DNA from: Sphingomonas sp. So64.6b
GTDB lineage: Bacteria > Pseudomonadota > Alphaproteobacteria > Sphingomonadales > Sphingomonadaceae
Direction: 5' to 3'
DNA: 64,000 bases
Assembly (NCBI RefSeq): GCF_014171475.1
Contig: NZ_CP048817.1
Coordinates: 4,216,001 to 4,280,000, forward strand
The notes under the pieces were generated by a model. The model saw only the letters and a list, made by a program, of their open reading frames with translations. It ran no database searches and was not told where the DNA came from. Below are positions 1 to 8,627 of the stretch, piece after piece. The position numbers and the translations under genes are program-made. Position 1 is the stretch's first letter. Each line of letters opens with the position of its first letter.

Positions 1-380
1 TTCCCAACGTCCGGCTCAAGCAGCAGCGACGAGACTGCATCGACGAAACGCGCCAGCGAAATCGGTTTCGAGACATAGGCATCCGCGCCGGCCGCGCGAA
101 TCCGCTCCTCATCCTCGCGCCCGGCATAGGCGGTCACCGCCATGATCGGGATCGCCTTGAGCGCATCATCGGCCTTCATCTGGACGATCAGTTCGAACCC
201 GCTGATATGCGGCAACTGGATATCCATCACGATCAGGTCGGGACCGAAATCGCGCGCGCGTGTCAGCGCCTCACGCTCGTCACGGACCCCTTCTGCGAGG
301 TAATCGTGCGCACGCAACAGGTCGCAGAACAGCTTTAGATTGAGTTCATTGTCCTCGACAACGAGCACTCTTTTTGCCAC
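1..380 (-). CDS. divK: DivK-type single-domain response regulator (3' end cut by window edge)
   Basis: CheY-like receiver of about 126 visible codons; DivK is about 125 aa, so nearly all of it is here. Phospho-acceptor Asp53 lies in LIVMDIQLP, acidic residues Glu9/Asp10 in VVEDNELN, the switch Thr in AVTAYAG and the conserved Lys in YVSKPIS. These blocks closely follow Caulobacter DivK, which relays PleC/DivJ phosphorylation to the CckA-CtrA cell-cycle pathway. The start is GTG at 380; an ATG 11 nt upstream is in another frame. It is divergent from a DUF3572 gene, a pairing usual in this group. The role is inferred from family and context. Confidence 0.88.
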   Translation of the reverse strand, partial: MAKRVLVVEDNELNLKLFCDLLRAHDYLAEGVRDEREALTRARDFGPDLIVMDIQLPHISGFELIVQMKADDALKAIPIMAVTAYAGREDEERIRAAGADAYVSKPISLARFVDAVSSLLLEPDVG

Positions 381-442
381 GCGAAACCCATCCTTCCATT
401 CAGCTTCCGCTGATAGGCCCCCCTCCTTGATAAGAAAAGCGC

Positions 443-718
443 GTGCCACAGACAAATGAAGACGCGGCTGAAGACGCTGGGGCGCTTGCCCTGCGCGCGC
501 TGGTGTGGATCCTGAGCGACGCCGATCGCGCCTCGCGGCTGCTCGCCGTGACCGGGCTCGAGCCCGACGATCTACGCGCTCGCGCGGGCGATCCGGCGGT
601 ATTGTCGGCGGTGCTCGCGTTCCTCGAAGGTTATGAGCCCAATCTGATCGCCTGTGCCGCCGCGATCGAGGTGCCTCCCACGGCGCTGGTCGCGGCCAAT
701 CGGAGTCTTCAGGCATGA
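443..718 (+). CDS. DUF3572 domain-containing protein
   Basis: Small 91-aa soluble helical protein with no signal peptide or membrane segment, starting at GTG 443. The pattern (ALRALVWILSDADRASRLLAVTG, then DLRARAGDPAVLSAVLAFL) fits the DUF3572 family, typically about 90 aa and of unknown function. It is divergent from divK and overlaps the following HAD gene by 4 nt (ATGA), so the two are probably co-transcribed and translationally coupled. A cell-cycle link is only suggested by the neighbour. Confidence 0.75.
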   Translation: MPQTNEDAAEDAGALALRALVWILSDADRASRLLAVTGLEPDDLRARAGDPAVLSAVLAFLEGYEPNLIACAAAIEVPPTALVAANRSLQA

Positions 719-1350
719 GGCCGCTGCTGATCTGCGATTGCGATGAGGTGCTGCTGCACATGGTGCGGCATTTCGGCGTATGGCTGGGCGAGACGCACGA
801 GATCGATTTCTCCCCCAATGGCGGCGATTTCGCCACCTCGATGAAGCGGCGCGATGGCAGCCCGGCGCCGGCGCGGGAGGAAATGTGGGCGATGCTCGAC
901 CAGTTCTTCCCCGCCGAGATGGATCGCCAGACGCTCGTACCCCATGCTCGCGAAGCGCTCGCCGCGCTGTCTGAAAGCGCCGATATCGTCATCCTGACCA
1001 ATTTGCAGGATCAGTGCCGCCAGCCGCGCATCGAACAACTCGCCCGCTTCGGTATCGCGCACCGCGTCGAATGCAATCAGGGCGGCAAAGGCGGTCCGGT
1101 CGCCCGGCTGGTCGCCGAACACAGGAGCGATGGGGTCGATCCGGTCACGGTGTTCGTCGACGATCTTGCCGTCCATCACGATTCGGTCGCGCGCCACGCG
1201 CCGCAAGTCCACCGCCTTCACATGATATCCGAACCGGCGCTTGCGCCCAACGTACCCAAGGCACCTGCCGCGCATGCGCGGATCGACGACTGGATCGGGG
1301 CGGAGGCATGGATCGCCGAGCGCTTCGCTGCGGGTCTGCCGGCGGAATGA
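715..1350 (+). CDS. HAD-superfamily hydrolase
   Basis: Cytoplasmic protein of 211 aa with HAD phosphatase motifs in order: ICDCDEV near the N terminus (nucleophile Asp and acid/base Asp), ILTNL (motif II), a Lys after CNQGGKGGP (motif III), and VFVDD (motif IV, Mg2+ ligands). The substrate cannot be told from sequence. Its ATG overlaps the DUF3572 stop and its TGA overlaps the next ATG, so DUF3572, HAD and thioesterase look like one three-gene operon. Confidence 0.85.
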   Translation: MRPLLICDCDEVLLHMVRHFGVWLGETHEIDFSPNGGDFATSMKRRDGSPAPAREEMWAMLDQFFPAEMDRQTLVPHAREALAALSESADIVILTNLQDQCRQPRIEQLARFGIAHRVECNQGGKGGPVARLVAEHRSDGVDPVTVFVDDLAVHHDSVARHAPQVHRLHMISEPALAPNVPKAPAAHARIDDWIGAEAWIAERFAAGLPAE

Positions 1351-1766
1351 GGGAGGGTTTCTCCTTCTCGACGCGCTTCAAGGTGCGTTATGCCGAGATC
1401 GACGGGCAGAAGATCGTCTTCAACTCGCGTTATCTCGAATATGCCGATGTCGCGGTGACTGAGTTCTGGGACTGGACCGGGATCGACGCGCTGCCCGAAT
1501 GGCACGGTGCGGAGTTCAACGTTCGCCATACCGAGATCGATTATTTGAAACCGTTCAGGCTCGGCGACGAGATCGAGGCGTTCGTGCGACTCGACCGCCT
1601 TGGCGGGACCAGCCTGACCAAGCGTTTCGATCTGTGCCATGCGGTCACCGGCGACCTTCACTGCACGATCCTGATGGTCAGCGTGAACGTTGATCTGGAG
1701 CAGGGCCGCAGCGCACCTTTTTCGCCCGCGATGCGGGCGTTCCTGGAAAAGCTGGTCGCCGGCTAA
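1347..1766 (+). CDS. Acyl-CoA thioesterase, hotdog fold (4HBT type)
   Basis: A 139-aa single hotdog-domain protein. The N-terminal block RYAEIDGQKIVFNSRYLEY matches the 4-hydroxybenzoyl-CoA thioesterase/YbgC signature, with the catalytic Asp/Glu region in AEID and the active-site helix following. Start ATG 1347 overlaps the HAD stop (ATGA); longer upstream frames run antisensibly through the HAD gene and are not credible. It probably hydrolyses short or aromatic acyl-CoA thioesters in the cytoplasm; substrate unknown. The 3' end lies 6 nt from the convergent HxlR gene. Confidence 0.85.
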   Translation: MREGFSFSTRFKVRYAEIDGQKIVFNSRYLEYADVAVTEFWDWTGIDALPEWHGAEFNVRHTEIDYLKPFRLGDEIEAFVRLDRLGGTSLTKRFDLCHAVTGDLHCTILMVSVNVDLEQGRSAPFSPAMRAFLEKLVAG

Positions 1767-1772
1767 GGTCTG

Positions 1773-2270
1773 TTATTCGGCCGCCTGTGCTGCCGGATCG
1801 CCCGTCACGACATCCTCGGGCAGCGCCCAGAGCAAGTCCTGCTTGGTCAGGATGCGGCCATCCCAGGCGCGGACGTCGATCGGCGCGATCGGACGCATGT
1901 CGCGTTCATCGACCAGCACCGGGGTCGCCGGCATGCCGGTTTCCCAGCGCTCGCCCCATTGCCTAAGCGCGATCATCGTCGGCAGCAGCGCGGATCCCTT
2001 GTCGGTCAGCCGATATTCGATCTTGCGCCGATCCTCGGGCAGCGCGTCACGCTTCAGGATGCCATGTTCGACCAGCCGCGCGAGCCGGTTGGCCAGGATG
2101 TTGCGCGCAATGCCCAATTCCGACTGAAATTCCTCGAAATGATACAGGCCGTTGAACGCAGCGCGTAAGATGAGGAAAGACCAGCGTTCCCCCATCGCCT
2201 CGAGCGCCGCTGGAAGGCTGCACTCGGCGAGATCGCGAAGGGGTTCACGCAGTTTCTGCTTCATAATCAA
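1773..2270 (-). CDS. HxlR-family transcriptional regulator
   Basis: A 165-aa winged-helix regulator. Residues about 16-110 carry the HxlR domain: CSLPAALEAMGERWSFLILR, FEEFQSELGIARNILANRL (recognition helix) and a wing in RRKIEYRLTDKG. The C-terminal 50 residues form an extension without a recognised domain. HxlR proteins often sense electrophiles or redox state, but no sensor Cys is obvious: the only clear Cys is near the N terminus (ECSLPAA). Two ATGs (2270 and 2264) are possible. It is divergent from the small secreted protein at 2392 and may control it. Confidence 0.88.
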   Translation of the reverse strand: MIMKQKLREPLRDLAECSLPAALEAMGERWSFLILRAAFNGLYHFEEFQSELGIARNILANRLARLVEHGILKRDALPEDRRKIEYRLTDKGSALLPTMIALRQWGERWETGMPATPVLVDERDMRPIAPIDVRAWDGRILTKQDLLWALPEDVVTGDPAAQAAE

Positions 2271-2318
2271 CCAGCCTAGTCAATTTTACGGGTCATGCGA
2301 ATGAAATAACGGTTTTCA

Positions 2319-2360
2319 GTTGCAACGAGAAACCTAACGAGATAAGTAGCGTTTGGCAAC
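2319..2360. promoter_or_regulatory. Possible operator between the HxlR gene and the CC_3452-type gene
   Basis: The 121-bp divergent spacer is AT-richer than its surroundings. It holds the perfect palindrome GTTGCAAC at 2319-2326 and a related GTTTGGCAAC at 2351-2360. Two similar dyads in a spacer controlled by an HxlR regulator are candidate binding sites. This is inference from position and symmetry only. Confidence 0.3.
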
Positions 2361-2391
2361 CTATGCTGCACCGCACTCCCCGGAGGAAAAA

Positions 2392-2706
2392 ATGTCTCGT
2401 TTTGTCTCGCTCGCCATCGCACTTGCTTCCACCACGCTGCTTCTGCCCGCGACGGCGGCCAGCGCGCAGGGCGGGGGCTATTATAATGCAACCCCTGTGA
2501 CCGCGCCGGCCAAGCCGAACGTCATCACCAATGGCATGATGTGGAAGTGCGGTGAGACCGCATGCACCGCCGCCAAGGGTTCGGCACGCGACACGATTGT
2601 GTGCGAACTCGTCGTCAAGCGCGTCGGTCAGCTCAGCACTTTCACCGCCAATGGCGCGGCATTCGATGCCGATGCGTTGGCTAAATGCAACTCCCGCGCC
2701 AAATAA
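2392..2706 (+). CDS. Small secreted protein, CC_3452 family
   Basis: A 104-aa protein with a Sec signal peptide (MSRFVSLAIALASTTLLLPA, cleavage probably after ASAQ). The mature region has three Cys (WKCGETAC, CELVV) plus one near the end (KCNSRAK), compatible with periplasmic disulfides. It fits the short exported CC_3452-type proteins of Caulobacter and sphingomonads, whose function is unknown. Start ATG 2392 is preceded by a strong GGAGG at 2382-2386, ruling out the longer upstream frame. Confidence 0.75.
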   Translation: MSRFVSLAIALASTTLLLPATAASAQGGGYYNATPVTAPAKPNVITNGMMWKCGETACTAAKGSARDTIVCELVVKRVGQLSTFTANGAAFDADALAKCNSRAK

Positions 2707-2764
2707 TCGGCGCTGGACCTAGAATTTGTTGCAAAGCAGCAGCACCCGGCCCCATCTTGGCCGG

Positions 2765-4855
2765 GTGCTGCGCCAATATGAACTTGTCGATCGCGTCCTG
2801 AGCTACGATCCCGACGCCAATGAGGCGTTGCTCAACCGCGCCTATGTCTTCTCGGTCAACGCGCACGGCACGCAGAAGCGCGCCTCGGGCGACCCCTATT
2901 TCAGCCATCCGATCGAGGTGGCCGGCATCCTGACCGAGCTCCATCTCGACGATGAGACGATCGCTACCGCGATCCTCCATGATACGGTCGAGGACACCGT
3001 CGCCACGATCGAGGAGATCGAGAAGCTGTTCGGCCCGGCGGTCGCGCGGCTGGTCGACGGCGTCACCAAGCTCTCGCGGATCGAGGCGCAGACCGAGAAT
3101 GAGCGCGCGGCGGAGAATCTTCGCAAGTTCCTGCTCGCCATGTCGGACGACATCCGCGTGCTGCTGGTCAAGCTCGCGGACCGCTTGCACAATATGCGCA
3201 CGCTCCATCACATCGCCAATCCGGACAAGCGCCGCCGGATCGCAAAGGAGACGATGGACATCTATGCGCCGCTCGCGGAGCGGATCGGCATGTATGAATT
3301 CATGAAGGAGATGCAGACGCTCGCCTTCGCCCAGCTCGAACCCGAAGCCTATCAATCGATCGATCGCCGCCTTTCGCAACTGAAGGAAGGCGGCGGGGAT
3401 CGCATCGCCAAGATCGGATCGGGGCTGAAGCTCCTGCTCTCGCGCCATGGCGTCGAGGCGGATGTGTCGGGTCGCGAAAAACATCCCTTTTCGATCTGGA
3501 AGAAGATGGCCGAACGGCACATCAGCTTCGAACAGCTCTCCGACATCATGGCGTTCCGCGCGATCGTGCCGAGCGTCGAGGCGTGTTACGAGGCGCTCGG
3601 CGTGATCCATCGTCGCTGGCAAATGGTGCCGGGGCGCTTCAAGGACTATATCTCGACGCCGAAGCGCAACGGTTACCGCTCGCTCCATACGTCGGTGATC
3701 CATGCCGACAATACGCGTGTTGAAATCCAGATTCGTACCGAGGACATGCATGAAGAGGCCGAACTTGGCCTCGCCGCGCACTGGGCATACAAGCAGGACA
3801 AGGTGAAGCCGGAGACTCAGGTTACCTGGATCCGTGACCTGATCGAGATTCTCGACACGGCCGAATCGCCTGAAGAACTGCTCGAACATACCCGCATGGC
3901 GATGTACCAGGACCGCATCTTCGCTTTCACGCCGAAGGGCGAGTTGCATCAGCTGCCAAAGGGCGCGACGCCGATCGACTTCGCTTATGCCGTGCATACC
4001 GATCTCGGCGACCAGGCGGTCGGCGCGAAGATCAATGGCCGCGTCGTGCCGCTGCGCACCCAGATCGAGAATGGCGACCAGGTCCAAATTCTGCGCTCCA
4101 AGGCACAGGAGCCGCAGCCCAATTGGATGAACTTCGCTTTCACCGGCAAAGCGCGCGCCGCGATCCGTCGCCATCTGCGCCACAAGGAACGCGAGGAAAC
4201 CCAGGCGCTGGGCCATAAAATCTATGATGAGATCGTCCAGCGTCTGCCCGCGCAGATCGCCGGCGACGCTTTGAAGGCTGCGCTCAAGCGGCTGAAGCTG
4301 GCCGACGAGCCCGCCTTGATGGAGGCGATCGCACGCCGCCGCATCACCGATGCCGAGGTGATGGAGGCGTTGATGCCCGGGTCGGCGGGGGCCGAGGCGA
4401 TGCGCGAGCTGCCGCCGCAATCGAGCGCGATCTCGATCCGTGGCCTGACCCCCGGCGTGGCGTTCGACCTGGCCGAATGCTGCCATCCCGTGCCGGGCGA
4501 CCGCATCGTCGGGCTACGCCGTCCCGACAAGGGGATCGAGGTCCATGCGATCGATTGCGAGAAACTTGTGTCGGGCGACGATGCCGACTGGGTCGATCTC
4601 GCCTGGGGCGACAAGACGGAGGGCGCGATCGGGCGCATCCTGGTCGAGGTCAAGAACGAGCCCGGCGCGCTCGGCACGATCGCGACGATCATTGGCGCGC
4701 AAAAGGCCAATATCGTCAATCTGCGGCTCGATAATCGCGACACCGGCTTCCACACCAATACCATCGATGTCGAGGTGCACGACGTGCAGCATTTGATGCG
4801 CGTGATCGCGGCGCTGCGTGCAGCAGACGCGGTCAGCACGGTCGAGCGAGTCTGA
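2765..4855 (+). CDS. rsh: Bifunctional (p)ppGpp synthetase/hydrolase Rsh (RelA/SpoT)
   Basis: A 696-aa stringent-response enzyme that makes ppGpp from ATP and GDP/GTP and also degrades it. From GTG 2765: HD hydrolase domain with intact HDTVED (His72-Asp73), synthetase domain with FKDYISTPKRNGYRSLHT (about residues 291-308), TGS domain (about 383-440, FAFTPKGELHQLPKGATPID) and C-terminal ACT domain (about 623-696). Both catalytic sites look complete, as in the single alphaproteobacterial Rsh. Start uncertain: GTG 2765 gives the conserved VLRQYELVDRVL beginning, while TTG 2726 would add 13 unconserved residues; neither has a clear ribosome binding site. Confidence 0.93.
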   Translation: MLRQYELVDRVLSYDPDANEALLNRAYVFSVNAHGTQKRASGDPYFSHPIEVAGILTELHLDDETIATAILHDTVEDTVATIEEIEKLFGPAVARLVDGVTKLSRIEAQTENERAAENLRKFLLAMSDDIRVLLVKLADRLHNMRTLHHIANPDKRRRIAKETMDIYAPLAERIGMYEFMKEMQTLAFAQLEPEAYQSIDRRLSQLKEGGGDRIAKIGSGLKLLLSRHGVEADVSGREKHPFSIWKKMAERHISFEQLSDIMAFRAIVPSVEACYEALGVIHRRWQMVPGRFKDYISTPKRNGYRSLHTSVIHADNTRVEIQIRTEDMHEEAELGLAAHWAYKQDKVKPETQVTWIRDLIEILDTAESPEELLEHTRMAMYQDRIFAFTPKGELHQLPKGATPIDFAYAVHTDLGDQAVGAKINGRVVPLRTQIENGDQVQILRSKAQEPQPNWMNFAFTGKARAAIRRHLRHKEREETQALGHKIYDEIVQRLPAQIAGDALKAALKRLKLADEPALMEAIARRRITDAEVMEALMPGSAGAEAMRELPPQSSAISIRGLTPGVAFDLAECCHPVPGDRIVGLRRPDKGIEVHAIDCEKLVSGDDADWVDLAWGDKTEGAIGRILVEVKNEPGALGTIATIIGAQKANIVNLRLDNRDTGFHTNTIDVEVHDVQHLMRVIAALRAADAVSTVERV

Positions 4856-4920
4856 TCACAGTGCTTGCCAGCGCTATCGGGTGCGGTAGGTTGGCGACAC
4901 ACTGATCGAAGGACCTCCTC

Positions 4921-6747
4921 ATGGATCGCCGCAATTTTCTCGCCTCGGGTGGCGCTGCCGCCGCATTGACTCTGACGCCGGGCCTCGCATTCGCCGCCCG
5001 CGCGACCGCAAAACCCGCAGCAACGCCGGGGGACGCGGCGCTCGACAAGCTGTTCGAACGGATTTTCGACGAGAATCTGCTCCACTCGCCCGAAAACGCG
5101 ACTCAATTGGGTCTCGACAAGGGTGCGCTGTCGAGCATGAAGTCGCGTCTCAACGACCGTTCGGCCGCGGAACAGACCGCCGATCTCGCCCGCACAAGCA
5201 AATCGATCGCGCGGATCGAGGCGGTCAAGCCCGCCACTCTCTCGCCCGCGGGCAAGCTCAATCGCGAGGTCGTGCTCTATTCGCTCAATAACCAGACCGT
5301 TGGACCGGCGAAATTCGGCGTCGGATCGGCAGTGCGGCCATTTACTATCACGCAGCAACAGGGCGCCTATTTCGAGCTGCCCGATTTCCTGAACTCGACG
5401 CATACGATCGCCACCGCGGCCGATGCCGATGCCTATTGCGCCCGGCTCGCGGCCTTTGCCGTCGCGCTCGACCAGGACAGCGATGTGCAGCGGAGCGAGG
5501 CGGCGCGCGGCATGCTTGCACCCGGCTTCTCGCTCGATCTCGCGCTCGGACAGCTCAAGGGTATGCGCGCGCCGGCGCCGGGCGAGCATAATCTGGTTGT
5601 TTCGGTGGTGAGTCGTGCCAGGGCAGCCGGGCTGACCGGCGATTGGGGCGCTCGCGCGACGTCGATCGTCGAGAGCAAAGTCTATCCCGCGCTCGACCGC
5701 CAGATCGCGCTGCTGGAGAAGCAGCGCCCGACCGCGAGCGATAAGGCCGGGATCTGGACCGTGCCGCACGGCGCGGAGCTTTACGCCGCCGCACTGGCGG
5801 GCGCGACGACGACCAATTTCACCCCTGACGAGGTTCACAAGCTCGGTCTTGAACAGGTCGCGCAAATCACGGCCGAGCTCGATACGATCCTCAAGGCGCA
5901 GGGCCTGACGCAAGGGTCGGTCGGCGCGCGGCTGACCGTGCTCAACAAGGATCCGGCGCAGCTTTATCCCGACAGCGCGGCCGGGCGCGTCGAGCTGATC
6001 GCTGGACTCAATGCCGGCCTGGCGGCGATGCAGGCGAAGCTGCCGCGCGACTTTATCGATCCGCCGACCGCGCCGCTCGAGATCCGCGCCGTGCCGACTG
6101 AGATCCAGGATGGCGCATCGAACGGTTATTACCGCCTCGCCGCGCTCGATGGTTCGCGCCCGGCAATCTATTTCATCAATCTGAAGAGCGTTGGCGACTG
6201 GCCCAAATATACCTTGCCCTCGCTGACCTATCATGAAGGCGTGCCGGGGCATCATCTGCAGCTCAGTACGGTTGCCGCGCTCAAGACGCCGTTGCTGCGC
6301 AAATTCTCCTTCTTCGGCGCCTATATTGAGGGCTGGGCACTTTATGCCGAGCAGCTTGCCGACGAACTGGGCGGCTATGCCGGGCCGATCGAACGTGCCG
6401 GCTATCTGCAGAGCTTCCTGTTCCGCGCCGCGCGCCTTGTCGTCGATACCGGCATCCATACCAAACGCTGGACGCGCGAGCAGGCGACCGATTATCTCGT
6501 CGAGACCGTCGGCTTCGCGCGCCCGCGCTCGCAACGCGAAGTCGAGCGTTACTGCACGATGCCGGGCCAGGCATGCAGCTATAAGCTCGGCCATATCAGC
6601 TGGCTGCGCGCGCGCGACAATGCGAAGAAGATCATGGGTGACAAGTTCGATGTGAAGCAATTCCATGAGGTGCTGCGCGACGGCGCCGTGCCGCTGACCA
6701 TCCTGGAACGCCTGGTCGACGAGCGCGCCCGGGCACTCATCGCCTGA
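4921..6747 (+). CDS. Tat-exported DUF885 protein (putative metallopeptidase-like)
   Basis: A 608-aa protein with a twin-arginine signal (MDRRNFLASGGAAAALTL, cleavage near AFA-A). The DUF885 domain fills the rest and ends in the family core LTYHEGVPGHHLQL at about residues 435-448, a His-Glu/His-His arrangement that suggests a zinc-peptidase-like site. Family members are periplasmic proteins of unclear substrate. An AGGA lies just upstream of ATG 4921. It stands alone after rsh and is followed by a perfect 34-bp palindrome. Confidence 0.85.
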   Translation: MDRRNFLASGGAAAALTLTPGLAFAARATAKPAATPGDAALDKLFERIFDENLLHSPENATQLGLDKGALSSMKSRLNDRSAAEQTADLARTSKSIARIEAVKPATLSPAGKLNREVVLYSLNNQTVGPAKFGVGSAVRPFTITQQQGAYFELPDFLNSTHTIATAADADAYCARLAAFAVALDQDSDVQRSEAARGMLAPGFSLDLALGQLKGMRAPAPGEHNLVVSVVSRARAAGLTGDWGARATSIVESKVYPALDRQIALLEKQRPTASDKAGIWTVPHGAELYAAALAGATTTNFTPDEVHKLGLEQVAQITAELDTILKAQGLTQGSVGARLTVLNKDPAQLYPDSAAGRVELIAGLNAGLAAMQAKLPRDFIDPPTAPLEIRAVPTEIQDGASNGYYRLAALDGSRPAIYFINLKSVGDWPKYTLPSLTYHEGVPGHHLQLSTVAALKTPLLRKFSFFGAYIEGWALYAEQLADELGGYAGPIERAGYLQSFLFRAARLVVDTGIHTKRWTREQATDYLVETVGFARPRSQREVERYCTMPGQACSYKLGHISWLRARDNAKKIMGDKFDVKQFHEVLRDGAVPLTILERLVDERARALIA

Positions 6748-6753
6748 GCGTTT

Positions 6754-6787
6754 GTTTGAAAATGCGCCTGCAGGCGCATTTTCAAAC
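6754..6787. terminator. Perfect 34-bp palindrome, probable terminator of the DUF885 gene
   Basis: Positions 6754-6770 are the exact reverse complement of 6771-6787 (17-bp arms, no spacer, centred on CCTGCAGG). As RNA it would form a long hairpin 7 nt after the DUF885 stop. There is no downstream U-run outside the arm, so a factor-independent terminator is likely but not certain; a protein-bound palindrome or 3'-end stabiliser is also possible. Confidence 0.6.
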
Positions 6788-6842
6788 CAGTTCCATACAA
6801 GTTGGCGATGACGCGCGCGTCGGTTCGCGGTAATGGCGGGTC

Positions 6843-7868
6843 ATGAACCGTCCCGCTTTGTCCGTCGTCATCCCCTGCTACAATGAGGAATCCTGCCTCG
6901 ACCTGCTCCATGCGCGCGTGTCAGCCGCCGCCCGCGCGGCAGTGGGCGAGGATTATGAGGTCATCTTCATCAATGACGGGTCGCGCGACGGCAGCTGGCC
7001 GGCGATGCAGCGCCTGGCCGCGGCCGATCCGCACCTCGTGGCGATCAACCTGTCGCGCAACCATGGGCATCAGCTCGCCCTGACCGCCGGGCTCGACCTG
7101 TGCGCCGGCGCGCAGATCCTGATCATCGACGCCGATTTGCAGGATCCGCCTGAACTGCTCGTCGAGATGCGCCGAACCATGGCCGCACAGGACGCCGATG
7201 TGGTCTATGCCGTGCGCCGCAAGCGTGAAGGCGAGACGGTGTTCAAGAAGATCACCGCGGCGATCTTCTATCGCATGCTCGACCGGCTGACCGATACGCC
7301 GATCCCGCTCGATACCGGTGATTTCCGGCTGATGAGCCGGCGCGCGCTCGACGCCTTTCTCTCCTTGCCCGAACAGGCGCGCTTCATTCGCGGTATGGTC
7401 GCATGGATCGGCTTTCGTCAGGTGCCATTCCTCTACGACCGTGCCGAGCGCCATGCCGGTGAGACCAATTATCCGCTCGGCAAAATGGTGCGTCTCGCGT
7501 TCGATGCAGTGACCGGTTTTTCGACTGCGCCGTTGCGTTTTGCCAGCCATGTCGGTCTCGCGCTCACCGGCCTGTCGCTGCTGCTGTTCGTGTATATCGC
7601 GATCGGCTTCATTTCCGGAACTGCGGTGCAGGGCTGGACCTCGACTATGCTGGTCGTGGTGTTGCTCGGTGCAGTGCAGATGTTCGTGCTCGGCATGATC
7701 GGCGAATATCTCGGTCGACTCTATGTCGAATCGAAACGCCGCCCGCTCTATCTCGTGTCGGACATCGCCGGGCCGGTAAAGGGTACGGCGACACTGGGCT
7801 ATCGCGCTGAACCGCGCGCTGAGCCCGCTCCTAACCCGGCAGCAATAGCTGCCGTTCGCCCCGAATAG
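6843..7868 (+). CDS. Family 2 glycosyltransferase, polyprenyl-phosphate type (GtrB/DPM1-like)
   Basis: A 341-aa membrane-anchored GT2 enzyme. The GT-A domain shows SVVIPCYNEE, INDGSRDGS and IIDADLQDPPE (DxD, metal-nucleotide-sugar binding), then DTGDFRLMSR and RHAGETNYPLGKM typical of dolichol/undecaprenyl-phosphate sugar synthases such as GtrB and ArnC. Two transmembrane helices follow (about residues 235-260 and 270-295). Likely reaction: transfer of a sugar from NDP-sugar to polyprenyl phosphate at the inner membrane. The nearby GtrA and GT-C genes complete the logic of a Gtr-type modification pathway. Confidence 0.88.
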   Translation: MNRPALSVVIPCYNEESCLDLLHARVSAAARAAVGEDYEVIFINDGSRDGSWPAMQRLAAADPHLVAINLSRNHGHQLALTAGLDLCAGAQILIIDADLQDPPELLVEMRRTMAAQDADVVYAVRRKREGETVFKKITAAIFYRMLDRLTDTPIPLDTGDFRLMSRRALDAFLSLPEQARFIRGMVAWIGFRQVPFLYDRAERHAGETNYPLGKMVRLAFDAVTGFSTAPLRFASHVGLALTGLSLLLFVYIAIGFISGTAVQGWTSTMLVVVLLGAVQMFVLGMIGEYLGRLYVESKRRPLYLVSDIAGPVKGTATLGYRAEPRAEPAPNPAAIAAVRPE

Positions 7869-7883
7869 GCCTGGGTGCGCAGC

Positions 7884-8615
7884 TCAGGTCTTCGGTGCCG
7901 CCAAGGTGATGATCGATACTCCCGGCGACATCGGCACGCGCCCGACCAGATGGCGTTCCATCCGGAAGATCGTCTCGAACAATGAATTGACCGCCTTGGG
8001 TGGCGGCGAATCGTCGCTATCGTCACGGCCCGTCATCCGCCCGAGCAGCCTTGCCGCAGCGGCGAGTGGGAATAGCAGCGAATTGAAATAACCGAGCTTG
8101 CGCGGTTCCAGCCCGGCCTTGCGGATCGCGGCGGTCAGCGTCGCCTTGGAATAACGCCGATGGTGATGATTGACCACATCATGCGCGCTCCACAACCATT
8201 GGTGCGCGGGCACGGTGATCAGGATCTTGCCGCCCGGTTTCAGGCACGTCGCCATCGCCTTCAGTGCTGCGATATCGTCCTCGATATGCTCGACCACGTC
8301 GAGTACTGCGATCAGGTCATATGCGCCGCGCTCGACCCCGGGCAGGATCGGCAGCGGCGCCGCGCTGACCTCGCGCCCGAGCCTCAGGCTGGCGATGTCG
8401 CGCGCGGCCGGATCGATCTCGATAGCCTCGACCGTGCCGAAGCTCGCCAGCATCGGTAAATTATGTCCGGTGCCGCAACCGATTTCCAGAATCCGTGCGT
8501 TGCCAGGCACGCCAGCATAACGCGTGATATAGTCGTGCAGAATGTCGCGGCGCGCGGTGTACCACCAATGCGTCGAGTCATGTTCCGCCATGCGGTCGTA
8601 GACGATCCTATCCAT
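7884..8615 (-). CDS. Class I SAM-dependent methyltransferase
   Basis: A 243-aa protein with a Rossmann-fold methyltransferase domain: motif I ILEIGCGTGHNL, the acidic end of strand 2 in VEAIEIDP, and the DxxEH-like VLDVVEHIEDD followed by LKPGGKILITVPAH. The N-terminal HWWYTARRDIL and the HHHRRYSK block are common in methyltransferases of polysaccharide and lipid-linked-sugar clusters. It precedes gtrA by 12 nt in the opposite order of transcription (gtrA first), so both are probably one operon. Substrate unknown; a sugar or lipid-linked acceptor is plausible from context. Confidence 0.83.
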   Translation of the reverse strand: MDRIVYDRMAEHDSTHWWYTARRDILHDYITRYAGVPGNARILEIGCGTGHNLPMLASFGTVEAIEIDPAARDIASLRLGREVSAAPLPILPGVERGAYDLIAVLDVVEHIEDDIAALKAMATCLKPGGKILITVPAHQWLWSAHDVVNHHHRRYSKATLTAAIRKAGLEPRKLGYFNSLLFPLAAAARLLGRMTGRDDSDDSPPPKAVNSLFETIFRMERHLVGRVPMSPGVSIITLAAPKT

Positions 8616-8627
8616 GTCTTTTGGCCA

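Noticed and set aside
2681..4486. A 601-codon minus-strand frame opposite rsh
   Set aside because: Shadow of the rsh coding sequence; no protein-like features or start signal.
4222..6666. An 814-codon open frame on the minus strand opposite rsh and the DUF885 gene
   Set aside because: It is a high-GC mirror frame: Arg/Asp/Glu/Gly-heavy with no domain, and it spans two well-supported genes on the other strand.
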